The notes: generated from the sequence alone by a model not told the origin. 64,000 bases of DNA from Archangium lipolyticum (GCF_024623785.1 NZ_JANKBZ010000036.1:51719-115718); one strand, 5' to 3'; counted from the first letter of the stretch, positions 54,872 through 63,827 are shown. Numbers and translations: made by a program.

Positions 54872-55507
54872 CTATTCGAGCTTCCAGTCGTCCAGGTACA
54901 CGTCCATGTAATCGGTGCACAGGCCCGTCGTGCCCCAGGTCAGGCTGGTGTCATGGGCCGTGAGCTGAAGCTCGCCATGGACGAAGAATTGCAGCGTGTC
55001 GCCGCTCACCGAGAGCTTCACGGTGTGCCAGGTCCGGGTGGCCGGAGCCCCGAGCGTCTTCTGCGCGAGCGTGGTGTGGTGGAGGCCGCCCAGCTTCTTC
55101 TTGAGCGTGACCAGCCCGTACTTCCGGTAGGACGCCACGTACAGGTCGTTCTCGGTCTGGTAGCGGGCGAAGACGTGCAGTCCCGTCCACTCGGGCGCGC
55201 CCGCCTGCCAGTCGTAGATGTGAGCGCGGTAGCTCGGAGCCGCGGTCTTCCAGCCGACCTTCTTGCCATCGACGTACAGGCGCGAGAGCGCCCGGAAGTT
55301 GTACGTGCTCGTCCATCCCCGGCGCCACGTGCCCGCGTACTTCGAGGAGAGGCACCCGGACGTCACCTCGAGATTCCCCCAAGCAGGTGAGGAGGGTGCG
55401 AGCGTGGCACCAGAGGCAGCGGTCAGGAAGGAGACGAAGAAGGAGCGGATGGCGCGAGTGGACCAGGCGAAGCTGCTGCGCAGGACGTTCGCATGGGATG
55501 TCTTCAC
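54872..55507 (-). CDS. secreted ConA-like beta-sandwich protein
   Basis: A 211-residue exported protein starting with GTG and a long signal region (SFFVSFLTAASGATLAPSSPA). The mature part is a jelly-roll: FRALSRLYVDGKKVGWKT, HIYDWQAGAPEWTGLHVFARYQTENDLYVASYRKYG, TWHTVKLSVSGDTLQFFVHG and MDVYLDDWKL. This pattern (YxxDNDYYLV-like core plus G-N-T-L/VNG) is that of laminin-G/DUF1080-type lectin domains that bind polysaccharide; no catalytic Glu pair is evident. Upstream lies a dispersed repeat (55626-55698). Confidence 0.65.
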   Translation of the reverse strand: MKTSHANVLRSSFAWSTRAIRSFFVSFLTAASGATLAPSSPAWGNLEVTSGCLSSKYAGTWRRGWTSTYNFRALSRLYVDGKKVGWKTAAPSYRAHIYDWQAGAPEWTGLHVFARYQTENDLYVASYRKYGLVTLKKKLGGLHHTTLAQKTLGAPATRTWHTVKLSVSGDTLQFFVHGELQLTAHDTSLTWGTTGLCTDYMDVYLDDWKLE

Positions 55508-55625
55508 CTGTGGCGTGGTGTTGAGTCTCGAGCAGTCACGGTGCCAAAGACGCCCATGCCCCTGCCGCCTCCCCCTGGGGAGGCCACTGGGCCGGCGTGT
55601 GCCCCATGGGGCTGCACCGCGTCTG

Positions 55626-55698
55626 ACCGGCCCGGCGCACAGCCCTCGTGGCACCCGTCAGCAGCCCTCCTCGTCCCCTCGGCTCCAGCCCTCTCCCT
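55626..55698 (-). repeat. dispersed repeat copy (minus strand)
   Basis: On the minus strand: GGCTGGAGCCGAGGGGACG, AGGAGGGCTGCTGACGGGTG, then CCACGAGGGCTGTGCGC. It aligns to 53406-53470 in order and spacing, with scattered differences. Confidence 0.55.
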
Positions 55699-55769
55699 CA
55701 ACACGGCCCCCATCCCGCCTGTACGCCGAGCCCAGCGGGAGGGATGCGCCCGGCTTCAGCCGTTGGACC

Positions 55770-56672
55770 TCATCCGTGGGCCGTTTCTGGCCTATGAGCC
55801 CCCTCGAGCGTGCGCTGATGGGGTTTGAAGGCTTCGTAGACGTGGTCCATGAAGGCGCGAATACGGCTGTTGTTGCGAAGCTCGGGCAGCGTCAGCACCC
55901 AGAGATCGCGCGCCTCTTCGGAGAGGCGCGCCCCCACGCGCACCAGCCCTGGATCAGCGTCGCCGTCAAAGCACGCCAGGAAGGTGACGCCGATGCCGGC
56001 GGAGAGCGCGCGCCGGCGGACCGCGAAGTCGTCGGAACGCAGCGACACTCTGGCTCCCGGCGCGTTCCGGGCCAGCCAGTCATCGAGCCAACGTCCATCG
56101 GAGCGCTCGTCTGAATGGAGCCACGGGAAGTCCGCGAGGGTGGCACCGTGGCCCACCCGCTCGACGAGTGAACGCGCGGCGTAGGCTTCGAACTGCAATC
56201 GACCGACGCGGCGGCCCACCAATCCCTCCGCCGGATTGTTTTCCAGACGCAGCGCCACATCGGCCTCGCGGCGAATGAGCGAGACCTGCGCATTGGTCAC
56301 GCCGAGGGTCACTTCCACCCCCGGATAACGCTGGATGAAGCTGGAAAACACCTCGGGAAAACCCGTGAACAGGAAGTCCACCGTCGAGACCCGCAGCCGG
56401 CCGCGGAGCTCGGCGTCACGGCCCAGAAGCCGCCCCTCGGTCACGTGGATCTCCGCCTCCAGTCGCGCCGCGGTCTCGGCCAGCTCGTCGCCGGCAGCCG
56501 TGGCCGCGAAGCCTTCTTCGGTGCGGTCGAAGAGCCGGACGCCCAGCCGTTCCTCGGCCTCCTTCAGGCGCCGCCCGACGGTGGTCCGAGAGACCCCGAG
56601 GGTGGCAGCGGCGTCGGACAGCGTCTTCTCGCGGTGGATCGCCAGCACGTAGCGAAGGTCGTCCCAGTCCAT
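55770..56672 (-). CDS. LysR-family transcriptional regulator
   Basis: A 300-residue LysR regulator. The HTH (about 2-60) contains LRYVLAIHREKTLSDAAATLG, VSRTTVGRRLKEAEERLGVRLF; the effector domain shows VNDVLRLEN-like SLIRREADVALRLENNPAEGLVGRRV. Start at 56672 chosen as the Met before DWDDLRY, the usual LysR beginning; an upstream Met at 56696 is possible. It is divergent from the MDR gene at 56747 with a 74-base shared region and is its likely regulator. Confidence 0.87.
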   Translation of the reverse strand: MDWDDLRYVLAIHREKTLSDAAATLGVSRTTVGRRLKEAEERLGVRLFDRTEEGFAATAAGDELAETAARLEAEIHVTEGRLLGRDAELRGRLRVSTVDFLFTGFPEVFSSFIQRYPGVEVTLGVTNAQVSLIRREADVALRLENNPAEGLVGRRVGRLQFEAYAARSLVERVGHGATLADFPWLHSDERSDGRWLDDWLARNAPGARVSLRSDDFAVRRRALSAGIGVTFLACFDGDADPGLVRVGARLSEEARDLWVLTLPELRNNSRIRAFMDHVYEAFKPHQRTLEGAHRPETAHG

Positions 56673-56746
56673 GCGCACATTTTTGCACGCCGACATCCCG
56701 AAATCCGCCGTTGGGCGCCAATTTCCGCACGCGTAGGGTGGTCCAC

Positions 56747-57736
56747 ATGCGAACCATCTTGCAAAGCGGTTATGGCGAGCCTGAACGCGTCCTGGTGCAG
56801 GGCGAGAGCGACATCCCCACGCCGGGGGACGGCGAAGTCCTCGTCCGTGTGCACGCGACGTCGGTGAACACGCCGGACTGCATCGCCACCCTCGGAGTTC
56901 CCTACGCGTTGCGCCTGGTGTCCGGCCTGCGTGCGCCCGTGTCGCCGGTCCGCGGCTCGGACGTCGCCGGCGTCGTGGAGGCGGTGGGCGCCCACGTCAC
57001 CGGATTCGCACCCGGCGACGCCGTGTTCGGCTCGGTGTGGACGGGAAGTTACGAGCGCGGCGCTCCTGGGACCTTCTGCGAATACACCGTGGTCCCGGCG
57101 ACGCAACTGGCGCACAAGCCGGCGAAGCTCAGCTTCGAGGAAGCCGCCGGGGCTGTGATGTCAGGCGTGACGGCGCTGGTGGCCATGCGCGATGTGGCTC
57201 GCGTCCGCGCGGGTCAGCAGGTGCTCGTCAATGGCGCCTCCGGCGGCCTGGGAACGTTCGCCGTGCAGATTGCCAAGGCCTTGGGTGCCGTGGTCACGGG
57301 CGTCTGCAGCACGAGGAACGTCGAGCTGGTGCGTTCGCTCGGTGCCTCCCACGTCATCGACTACACGCAGACGAGCTACCCGGAGCAGGACGCGCGCTAC
57401 GACGTCGTGATGGACAACGTGATGAACCACCCTCCGTCGGTATCGGCGCGCATCCTCACCGCGAACGGGGTGTTGCTGCCCAACAGCATCGGCACCCACA
57501 AGTGGCTGGGGACGCTGCCCAGCATGGCATTCGGGGCGCTCTTCAAGTCCAGGCAGTGGCGCACGACTCAATTCGTTCCATCGCGCAAGAACCTCGAGGA
57601 CATCGGCGCGCTGATTGAGTCGGGCGCTGTGAAGGTCGTGATCGACAAGACGTATCCGCTCGCGCATGCCGGCAAAGCCGTGGCGCACATGGCGAGCAGG
57701 CGCGCGCGCGGACAGATCGTGATCAGCGCGATGTAA
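56747..57736 (+). CDS. MDR-family NAD(P)-dependent alcohol dehydrogenase/quinone oxidoreductase
   Basis: A 329-residue medium-chain reductase without the catalytic-zinc Cys/His set. GroES-like N-terminal domain (ATSVNTPDCIAT, VRGSDVAGVVEAVGAHVTGFAPGDAVFG), then a Rossmann domain with VLVNGASGGLGTFAVQIAKALGA (about 155-175). It resembles the AST2/Tdp-type quinone oxidoreductase branch; NADPH is the likely cofactor. The ATG at 56747 follows a 74-base divergent promoter region from the LysR gene. The 3' side leads into a 633-base gap without a recognisable gene. Confidence 0.84.
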   Translation: MRTILQSGYGEPERVLVQGESDIPTPGDGEVLVRVHATSVNTPDCIATLGVPYALRLVSGLRAPVSPVRGSDVAGVVEAVGAHVTGFAPGDAVFGSVWTGSYERGAPGTFCEYTVVPATQLAHKPAKLSFEEAAGAVMSGVTALVAMRDVARVRAGQQVLVNGASGGLGTFAVQIAKALGAVVTGVCSTRNVELVRSLGASHVIDYTQTSYPEQDARYDVVMDNVMNHPPSVSARILTANGVLLPNSIGTHKWLGTLPSMAFGALFKSRQWRTTQFVPSRKNLEDIGALIESGAVKVVIDKTYPLAHAGKAVAHMASRRARGQIVISAM

Positions 57737-58369
57737 GCGGCGCTGTGGCTATGTGGGAGCGGCTAGCCTCCCTCGGCCTCGCCTCTCGGCGGTGTCTCGG
57801 GCATGGACCGCTGGTTCTCACCGAGTGTGTCATTGCACCGTGAGGGCCGCGAGCCACGGTCGCGATCTCGCTCCACGGCCGGACGGCGGCCAGTACGGGT
57901 TTGAGCGTCCTCGCCTCCACCCATGCCGGAAGCGGTGGGCGTCGAACGTGGTGGCGCCTCGCGACGCGAGCATGCCCAACGCCGCGCCCAGCACAGTGCC
58001 GCCGACCGATCTTGAGCGGCTGCGGCGGGCGGCGCTGACACGCCGGTTGACATGTCAGCCTGCGTCAGTGACGTGTCGGTGCTCCGAGCAGGTGCACAGC
58101 CACCCTCGAGCACCGGCGCATCACGCGGGCTGAGTCCATCCACGCCAGCCACTTCGTCCACGTGGAGAAGCGAGAAGCACCAGTGCCGCCTCGCTCCGAC
58201 GGCTCGGCATCACCCGGAAGAGCTCAGACGCAGGCGCTCGACCCGTGGCCCGTTGGTTGCAAGACAACATCGCGCGGCAAAGGTCCTGAACTGCCGCAAT
58301 GCACATCCGCGAAGGCAACGCTTGGTCTACTGACGCTGCCGTGGTTCCAGGAGCCCGGCGGAGGAACTC
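57737..58369. other. gap without recognisable gene
   Basis: Several open frames here lack ribosome binding sites and family character. The segment near 58035-58080 contains TGACACG/TGACATG/GACGTGTC repeats like those at 18687-18741. The right edge carries the leader and GGAGG of the toxin-like gene at 58370. Confidence 0.5.
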
Positions 58370-59788
58370 ATGCCCATCACTATCTACGCAGGACAGAATT
58401 ACAGCTCACCGAACCAGCAACTCGATTATGGCCGTTACCCGAAGGCCAGGCTGACCATCGGGGCGGGCACGCTGCGCTCGCTGAAGGTCCCGGCCGGGCT
58501 CGAGGTCACCCTCTACGCCCAGGACAACTTCCAGGGCGAGCGCTTCGTCTGTACGGCCGACCAGCCGGTCCTGCCCACCTTCGACAAGAAGACGTACTCC
58601 ATGATCGTGCTGCCCGCGACCTTCCCCCCGGTCAGCGCCACCCCGCTGACGAGCTACAAGCAAGAGGACCTCGTTCACTCGGTGCTGAACCTGGCGTTTT
58701 CCGCGTTCGCCAAAATCCCCGTTCCTGGGGCCTCCGCCATCGGGGCTCTGGGGGCGGGCATCCTGGGCTGCCTCAAGACCGACGTGAGCACCCGCATCAC
58801 CGAGGCGACCCGGCAGCTCATGACGGACATGGCGCAGAACGACATCAACAACAAGCTGACCGCGGTGGAAGAGCGCTTCCGAATGTATGTCACGGACAGG
58901 AACAACATTCCGGCCCCCACCGCGAGTCAGCGCACCGAATTCAACACCCGGCTCGCCGCCCTCTACGAGGACCTCATCTCCGACGCGGATATCTTCAACC
59001 CACTCCCCTATCCCGACGTGACGCTGCCGTACTACCTCCGCCACTTCCAGCTGACGGTCACCATCGCCCTGGACATGATGCGGCTGAACAACACGTATGA
59101 CGAGAAGGCGGAGTTGAGCAAATATTTCACCAAGGCCCAGGCCTACCTCCGGAGTGCGATCAAAGCGCGTCTGAACAGGGAGGCCGGTCGGATCACCTCC
59201 TATCTGGCCAGCAACCCCTCCGCGTACAGCAGCTACGGCGTGGATCGGAATGGCGTCTGCCTGACCAAGTGGTCCAGCGGCGATATGGCGCGGATCAAGA
59301 GTCAGTTTCAGGCGATCTGCTGCCGGGACTACTTCCTGCGGCCGCTGGTCCGCTATCAACGCCTGCTCGACATCCACAACGGGGTCGTGGAGGTGTGGGG
59401 CAAGATCAACGGCGCGGCCGAGCGGGACAAGTTCAAGGTACAGGAGTCGGAATTCCAGGCCGAGGCGCGCGTTTCCTCTCTTCCCAGTGGAGCCCGGCTC
59501 ACCGCGCTGCCGAAGCTCGTGAAGCGCGCCGACGGCGGGTACGACCTCCAGTTCTCGCACAGCAACGGCAGATGGTGGGGCATCTACGATGGGAAGGAAA
59601 TGCCCAACTATAGCTCCTATGACAAATACATAAAGTGGGATTGGACGAACGACAAACCGGGAACCGTGACCTACGACGTGGGCACGAACCCCACGGGGAG
59701 CAAGGTGGTTGCGGTGTTCACGGGGAGCTGGGAGCTGCAGGACTTCTCCGTCGTGGACCTCGAAGCGGAGAAGGCCTACTACTGCTAG
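58370..59788 (+). CDS. beta/gamma-crystallin plus delta-endotoxin-like pore-forming protein
   Basis: A 472-residue protein. Residues 1-82 form a beta/gamma-crystallin-type domain (ITIYAGQNYSSPNQQLDYG, the Y/W-D/N-x-x-S-type Greek-key signature, VTLYAQDNFQGERFVC). Residues about 88-330 are an all-helical bundle with an early hydrophobic helix (IPVPGASAIGALGAGILGCL) matching domain I of Cry/delta-endotoxins. The C-terminal 140 residues are beta-rich. There is no signal peptide. Similar N-crystallin/Cry-like proteins are known from myxobacteria and Photorhabdus-like insect pathogens as insecticidal toxins; the activity here is inferred. GGAGG lies nine bases before the ATG. Confidence 0.7.
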   Translation: MPITIYAGQNYSSPNQQLDYGRYPKARLTIGAGTLRSLKVPAGLEVTLYAQDNFQGERFVCTADQPVLPTFDKKTYSMIVLPATFPPVSATPLTSYKQEDLVHSVLNLAFSAFAKIPVPGASAIGALGAGILGCLKTDVSTRITEATRQLMTDMAQNDINNKLTAVEERFRMYVTDRNNIPAPTASQRTEFNTRLAALYEDLISDADIFNPLPYPDVTLPYYLRHFQLTVTIALDMMRLNNTYDEKAELSKYFTKAQAYLRSAIKARLNREAGRITSYLASNPSAYSSYGVDRNGVCLTKWSSGDMARIKSQFQAICCRDYFLRPLVRYQRLLDIHNGVVEVWGKINGAAERDKFKVQESEFQAEARVSSLPSGARLTALPKLVKRADGGYDLQFSHSNGRWWGIYDGKEMPNYSSYDKYIKWDWTNDKPGTVTYDVGTNPTGSKVVAVFTGSWELQDFSVVDLEAEKAYYC

Positions 59789-59863
59789 CTCCTTGGCAGC
59801 GCGGTTCTGGTGGTACTGGCCGTGGCACAAGGTCTTCTACCTGTCCCGTTGCGGCTGTCGCTC

Positions 59864-60406
59864 TCATGCCTCGATCTTCGTGCCGTTGATGCCGTGCGGA
59901 GTGCGCAGTCCCATCGCGAACCACGCCGCGAACAGCCGCCACATGAACGCCACGGAATGCGTGGCATAGGCGGGCACGTCTCCGGCCGGGGGCGCGCCAT
60001 CGGGGCGGTCCCGGGTCATCACCCGCATCTCCACTGGCGGCGCGCCGGGGATGCGGTTGCGGTACAGGCTCAGCCAATGGCCTTTGTTGAACTCGAGGAA
60101 CATCGCCGAATTGCAGCAGGTCGCCACCACCCGCCGCGTCGGCGAATCGGGCTTGAGGCGGTACTCCCTGAGCTGCTCTCCACCGCTCGTGCAGCGCACG
60201 CGGTCCTTGCGATGGAGCACGAAGCTGGTGCCGCCATCGGCATCGAGCACCGGTGCCGCGCCGGGCAGTGCCTCGATCCGCCGGCCCGCTTCGCGGCAGC
60301 TCGTGCAATCGCATACGACGGTCAGGATGGGCGCACCCACCGCCTCGAACACCACCTGGCCGCATGCGCACGCGACGCGGTGGGACCTGCCCGAATCAAC
60401 GCTCAT
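59864..60406 (-). CDS. DUF6151/GFA-like zinc protein
   Basis: A 180-residue protein of the GFA-related DUF6151 type. Zinc-site cysteines: CACG (13-16), CDCTSC (32-37) and CC in VVATCCNSAMF near 97; the CPxC half-site of true GFA proteins is replaced. The C-terminal extension (about 120-180, with VAFMWRLFAAWFAMGLRTPHGI) is longer and hydrophobic, perhaps membrane-associated. GAGG precedes the ATG at 60406. Together with 921-1403 and 40483-40845 it is the third protein of this fold in the window. Confidence 0.78.
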   Translation of the reverse strand: MSVDSGRSHRVACACGQVVFEAVGAPILTVVCDCTSCREAGRRIEALPGAAPVLDADGGTSFVLHRKDRVRCTSGGEQLREYRLKPDSPTRRVVATCCNSAMFLEFNKGHWLSLYRNRIPGAPPVEMRVMTRDRPDGAPPAGDVPAYATHSVAFMWRLFAAWFAMGLRTPHGINGTKIEA

Positions 60407-60748
60407 ATCGCCTCGCCTTCGAGTCACACCAGACCGTCCAGATACTGCGCTCCCTTCCGGAAACCGCCACTCCAGGGCGGGTGGTCCGAGCGCCCCCCTT
60501 CATCCACCGGTACGAGAGGTGGAGCTTTCCGAATGGGGCACGCACCTTGACGCAGCTTGGACGCCGCCTTCGAGGCCGCGCTGGACGGAGGTGGACGTGC
60601 GGCCCCCTCCCCGAAAGCAACCCCGGTGCGCCGTCCTGGAGGGCTTCTCCCTGCATTCCAACACGCACGAAGTGCCGGCTTGCTCGACAGGTCTACCGAT
60701 AGTATGTTGCAACTGGTTGCGGTTTGCAATCACGACTGGAGGAATCCC
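60407..60748. other. intergenic region, divergent promoter
   Basis: No gene seen. The right part near 60700-60740 has TACCGATAGTA and two GTTGC-type repeats (TTGCAACTGGTTGCGG) just before the reductase start, suggesting a regulator-binding site. Confidence 0.35.
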
Positions 60749-61306
60749 ATGGGGGTCTTGACCTTCGCGCTCAACGTGACCTTGGACGGGTGCTGCGACC
60801 ATCGGGAGGGGATCGCGGACGACGAGCTGCACGACTACTTCACGCAGCTCATGGACGCGGTCGGGGCGATGCTGTGGGGGCGCACCACCTACGAGATGAT
60901 GGAGAGCTACTGGCCGGCGGTGGCGCGCGACGAGAAGGCCCCCCGAGCGATGCGGGAGTGGGCGCAGAAGCTGGATGCCAAGCCGAAGTATGTCGTCTCG
61001 GCCTCGCGACACGACTTTCCGTGGAACAACACCTTCCGCATCGCGGGGGATTTGCACGAGGCCGTGACGCAGCTCAAGGAGAAGACCCCGCGCGGCGTCC
61101 TAGTGGGCAGCCCCATGCTCGCGGCCGAGCTCGAGCGGCTGGGGCTCATCGATGAGTATCGCTTCGTCGTCCACCCGGTTCTTGCCGGCCATGGCCCGAC
61201 CTTGTTTCAGGGCCTCGAGCGCTCGCGGCGCCTCGAGCTCCTCTCGACGAAGCGCCTCGCATCCGGCGCGATGGCGCTGCATCACCGCCGGGTCGACGCA
61301 AAGTAG
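60749..61306 (+). CDS. dihydrofolate reductase-like (RibD C-terminal family) protein
   Basis: A 185-residue Rossmann-like reductase of the RibD_C/DHFR family: FALNVTLDGCCDHREGI, MLWGRTTYEMMESYWP (near 43), KYVVSASR-type segment, GVLVGSPMLAAELERLGLIDEYRFVVHPVLAGHGPTLFQG (about 118-155). NADPH binding is expected. The closest functionally known relatives are deaminase-reductases; no deaminase half is present, so a stand-alone reductase. GGAGG lies six bases before the ATG. Confidence 0.85.
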   Translation: MGVLTFALNVTLDGCCDHREGIADDELHDYFTQLMDAVGAMLWGRTTYEMMESYWPAVARDEKAPRAMREWAQKLDAKPKYVVSASRHDFPWNNTFRIAGDLHEAVTQLKEKTPRGVLVGSPMLAAELERLGLIDEYRFVVHPVLAGHGPTLFQGLERSRRLELLSTKRLASGAMALHHRRVDAK

Positions 61307-61344
61307 AGCAGTACGTTCAGACCCACGGAAAGAGGACGCCCCCG

Positions 61345-61497
61345 ATGGCGACGCTCCACTTCATCTGCGGCAAGGCGGGCGCGGGCAAGACCACGCTCGC
61401 GCGCGAGCTCGGCCGGACCCTCCCGGGCGTGTCGGTCGTGTTCGACGGTACGAAGCGGCTGGCCTTCCTGCGCGCGGGACGGCCAGCCGCCAAGTGA
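61345..61497 (+). pseudogene. truncated P-loop kinase
   Basis: Fifty codons: MATLHFICGKAGAGKTTLAR with Walker A GKAGAGKTT (9-17), then LGRTLPGVSVVFDGTKRL and a stop. The family (small AAA kinases of about 180 residues) normally continues past the FDG region. The 3' part has been replaced at about 61440-61490 by sequence leading into a transposase tail. It sits 38 bases after the RibD-like gene. Confidence 0.6.
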
Positions 61498-61499
61498 CC

Positions 61500-61646
61500 G
61501 CCGGGTGTGGAGGCAGGCGAAAGGTGCTGGGGTATGTGACGGCCCCCGCTGGGGTGCGCTCGATAGGGGAGCACCTGGGACTTGCCACGCAGGCCCTGAA
61601 GCGGGCCGCGGCCCCGGGGGCGTGGGGGCCGACTATGCGCGGATGA
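61500..61646 (+). mobile_element. transposase C-terminal tail (IS91-like)
   Basis: The frame reads CGGRRKVLGYVTAPAGVRSI, then GEHLGLATQALKRAAAPGAW and a stop near 61646. The CGGRR-x-V-L-x-Y-V-T plus EHLGL pattern is the zinc-ribbon/C-terminal end of IS91-type transposases as I recall it. It overlaps the last codons of the convergent 601-residue protein gene by about 14 bases. Confidence 0.55.
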
Positions 61647-63438
61647 ACGAGTGGCGGTACTGCTCGAGGGCCTGGGCGAGCTCGTTGGTCGCCTTCCGCA
61701 CGGTGCCCTTGTACTCCAAGATGGGCTCCTGGCGATCGATGCTCGTCGCACCGAACGAGACGCCCACCGAGTCCACACCGTCGCCACCCTTGTAGGACAC
61801 CTGGGTGTTCTGCGTCTCGATGGGGGTCAGCGTCGCCTCCACCCGGGTGACGTCCGCGAGCGCCGAGTAGGCCCGCGAGAAGTTCCCCCGGGTGGCGGCC
61901 TGGAGGGCACCGGAGTCGAGGATGTCCTGCGCTCCACCGGTGAACTTGAGCTTCGCCTCGAGCTCCCCGCCGCGCTTGCCCACCGCGTTGGGGGCCTTGG
62001 CGCCGAGTCCGCCGCGGACATTGGCGGCGAGCGTCACCGAGACCTCGCCGGTGCGCTTCGCGTTCGAGGCGATCTCCTTCGCGGCGTTCAGCGGATCGCG
62101 GACCGCATCGCCGATGCTGAAGTCCTCCGGCAGCGTGAAGCGCTCCTGCACGGTGACGGTCCCCGAGCCGCCGATGCTCCCCTCCAGTCCCGGGATGGAG
62201 GCGGAATCCGACACGGAGGCATTCACGGATTGGGAGAGGACGAGCTGCGGAGGGCCCTCGTCGCCGAACTCGATCCGGGCGCTCACCGAGGCCTTCCCGG
62301 AGGCGCCTGCGCTGATGCCCAGGAAGTTGTTGGCCTGCTGGGTCCCGCCCGCCTTGTCGGCCGGCCCGCTCGTTCCGCTCGCCCCTCCGAAGCCGACCTC
62401 GGCCAGCACCGAGGCCGACACGTTGGGGGAGATCTCCACGGCCGAGATGTTCTCGAGGAGCGCGTCGTAATCAGGAGTCGCCCCGTCGATGGCGCCCTGG
62501 AAACCGCCGTCGAGCGCGCCCGAAATTCCGCCGCCGATCGGCCCCAGGAACGTCCGCGCGGCCTCGGCCACCTCTTCCGCGGAGTCGAACTTGAACTCCA
62601 CGGTGGCGCTCTGGTTGGCGAACGCGTCCGCGGTCACCGTGCCCGCTCCGGTCGAGCCCGTGCGGCTCATCAGACCGACCCCCGCCTCACCGTTCACGGC
62701 GAGCGTGTACGTCCCGTCCTTGTTGTGGGTGATCGTCTGCGAGCCCTTGAGGCGCCCGGCCAGGCCGAAGGCGGAGCCGTCCAGGCTGGCGTTGAGCGCA
62801 TAGCTGTCTCCCGGCCCCAGGGCCTTGATGTCTTTCTCGATGGCCAGCAGCGACGTGGTGTCGCGGGCAAACTCGATGACGTCCCGGGTGGTACCGATCG
62901 GGTCCTCCGCCGCCCTGCGTCCGAGGTTCACCCCGCCGTGGGCCAGGGTCTCCGCGGCGCCACCCGCGAACTCCTGCACCCGCTCGTGGTACTCCAGCGC
63001 CGTCCTGCCGAAGCCCACCGCGTTTTGCGCGCCGCCCAGGACGTCGTCGATGAGGCCCCCCTCGGGCGCGAGCCGATCCGCCGCCGACAGGGCCCGGTCC
63101 GCGATACCGAGCGCCGCGTTCGGTCCCGCGCGCGCGATGTCCCCCGCGAGTTGGTACCCGTCGTTCGCGACGCTGATGGCGGAGTGGGCGGTACCTTCCA
63201 CGACATCCAGGGTGTTCTGGCGCACCTGCTGGAAGGTGTCGAAGACCCCCGAGAGCGCGGGAGGCGGCGATTGGACGAACTCACTCACGCCGCCGAAGAC
63301 GTTGGTCGCCGCATCCGTCGTGCTGTCCACCACGTCGTCCGCGGTGTCGACCACCGTCTCCGTCACATCGGACACCGCGCTGACCGTCGAGCTGACCTTA
63401 CTGGAGACAGCGCTGCCGACCTTGTCCAGAAAACCCAT
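61633..63438 (-). CDS. large protein of unknown function with amphipathic N-terminus
   Basis: A 601-residue protein. Residues 1-60 are a Val/Ser/Asp-rich amphipathic stretch (VSSKVSSTVSAVSDVTETV, VDTADDVVDSTTDAATNVFGGV) of apolipoprotein-like character. The rest contains long Ala/Gly-rich helical and beta segments (LDGSAFGLAGRLKGSQTI, IEVQPNVSASVLAEVGFGGAS-like, VSVTLAANVRGGLGAK). No signal peptide or catalytic motif. Glycine- and Ala-rich regularity suggests a fibrous or secreted structural protein, or a delivery-system cargo; unrecognised. GGAGGGG lies eight bases before the ATG. Its 3' end meets the transposase tail. Confidence 0.65.
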   Translation of the reverse strand: MGFLDKVGSAVSSKVSSTVSAVSDVTETVVDTADDVVDSTTDAATNVFGGVSEFVQSPPPALSGVFDTFQQVRQNTLDVVEGTAHSAISVANDGYQLAGDIARAGPNAALGIADRALSAADRLAPEGGLIDDVLGGAQNAVGFGRTALEYHERVQEFAGGAAETLAHGGVNLGRRAAEDPIGTTRDVIEFARDTTSLLAIEKDIKALGPGDSYALNASLDGSAFGLAGRLKGSQTITHNKDGTYTLAVNGEAGVGLMSRTGSTGAGTVTADAFANQSATVEFKFDSAEEVAEAARTFLGPIGGGISGALDGGFQGAIDGATPDYDALLENISAVEISPNVSASVLAEVGFGGASGTSGPADKAGGTQQANNFLGISAGASGKASVSARIEFGDEGPPQLVLSQSVNASVSDSASIPGLEGSIGGSGTVTVQERFTLPEDFSIGDAVRDPLNAAKEIASNAKRTGEVSVTLAANVRGGLGAKAPNAVGKRGGELEAKLKFTGGAQDILDSGALQAATRGNFSRAYSALADVTRVEATLTPIETQNTQVSYKGGDGVDSVGVSFGATSIDRQEPILEYKGTVRKATNELAQALEQYRHSFIRA

Positions 63439-63564
63439 GTGCGTACCCCTCCGTCATTTCCGTCGATTTCCCCCTGTACGCACGTGGAGTTTTTCCGGTT
63501 ACAGCCCGCATCAAGGTGGGGCGGGAGCGGCTCCTGCCCGCACGGGACCGAGCATCAATCGGGA

Positions 63565-63753
63565 GTAATCCTTGCAACTCTCACAGCGCACCCGCAGCTC
63601 TCCGCGGACTACCTGCGCCGCCGGATGTCCATCGCCGAGGTCTCCTTCCTGCTGGGCTATGGCGATCCCGCCACCTTCCACCGGGCCTTCAAGCGCTGGT
63701 GGGGCCTGAGCCCGGAGGCCTTCCGTCGGACGCGGACGTCCGCCCCGGACTGA
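63565..63753 (+). pseudogene. C-terminal DNA-binding fragment of an AraC-type regulator
   Basis: About 50 codons read MSIAEVSFLLGYGDPATFHRAFKRWWGLSPEAFRR with a stop at 63753. This is the second helix-turn-helix of an AraC domain; the first HTH and all upstream sequence are absent. The remnant therefore cannot act as a regulator. Confidence 0.7.
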
Positions 63754-63827
63754 ATCCCTTGCGTCCTCTCCTCATCGCCCCGTTTTTAGGGTAAAGAGTG
63801 TTTTCCAATTTTTAAAGGGAGTGACAC

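Noticed and set aside
61651..63753. 700-residue plus-strand open frame
   Set aside because: Antisense to the 601-residue gene with a strong ribosome binding site; only its last ~50 codons (AraC fragment) are meaningful.
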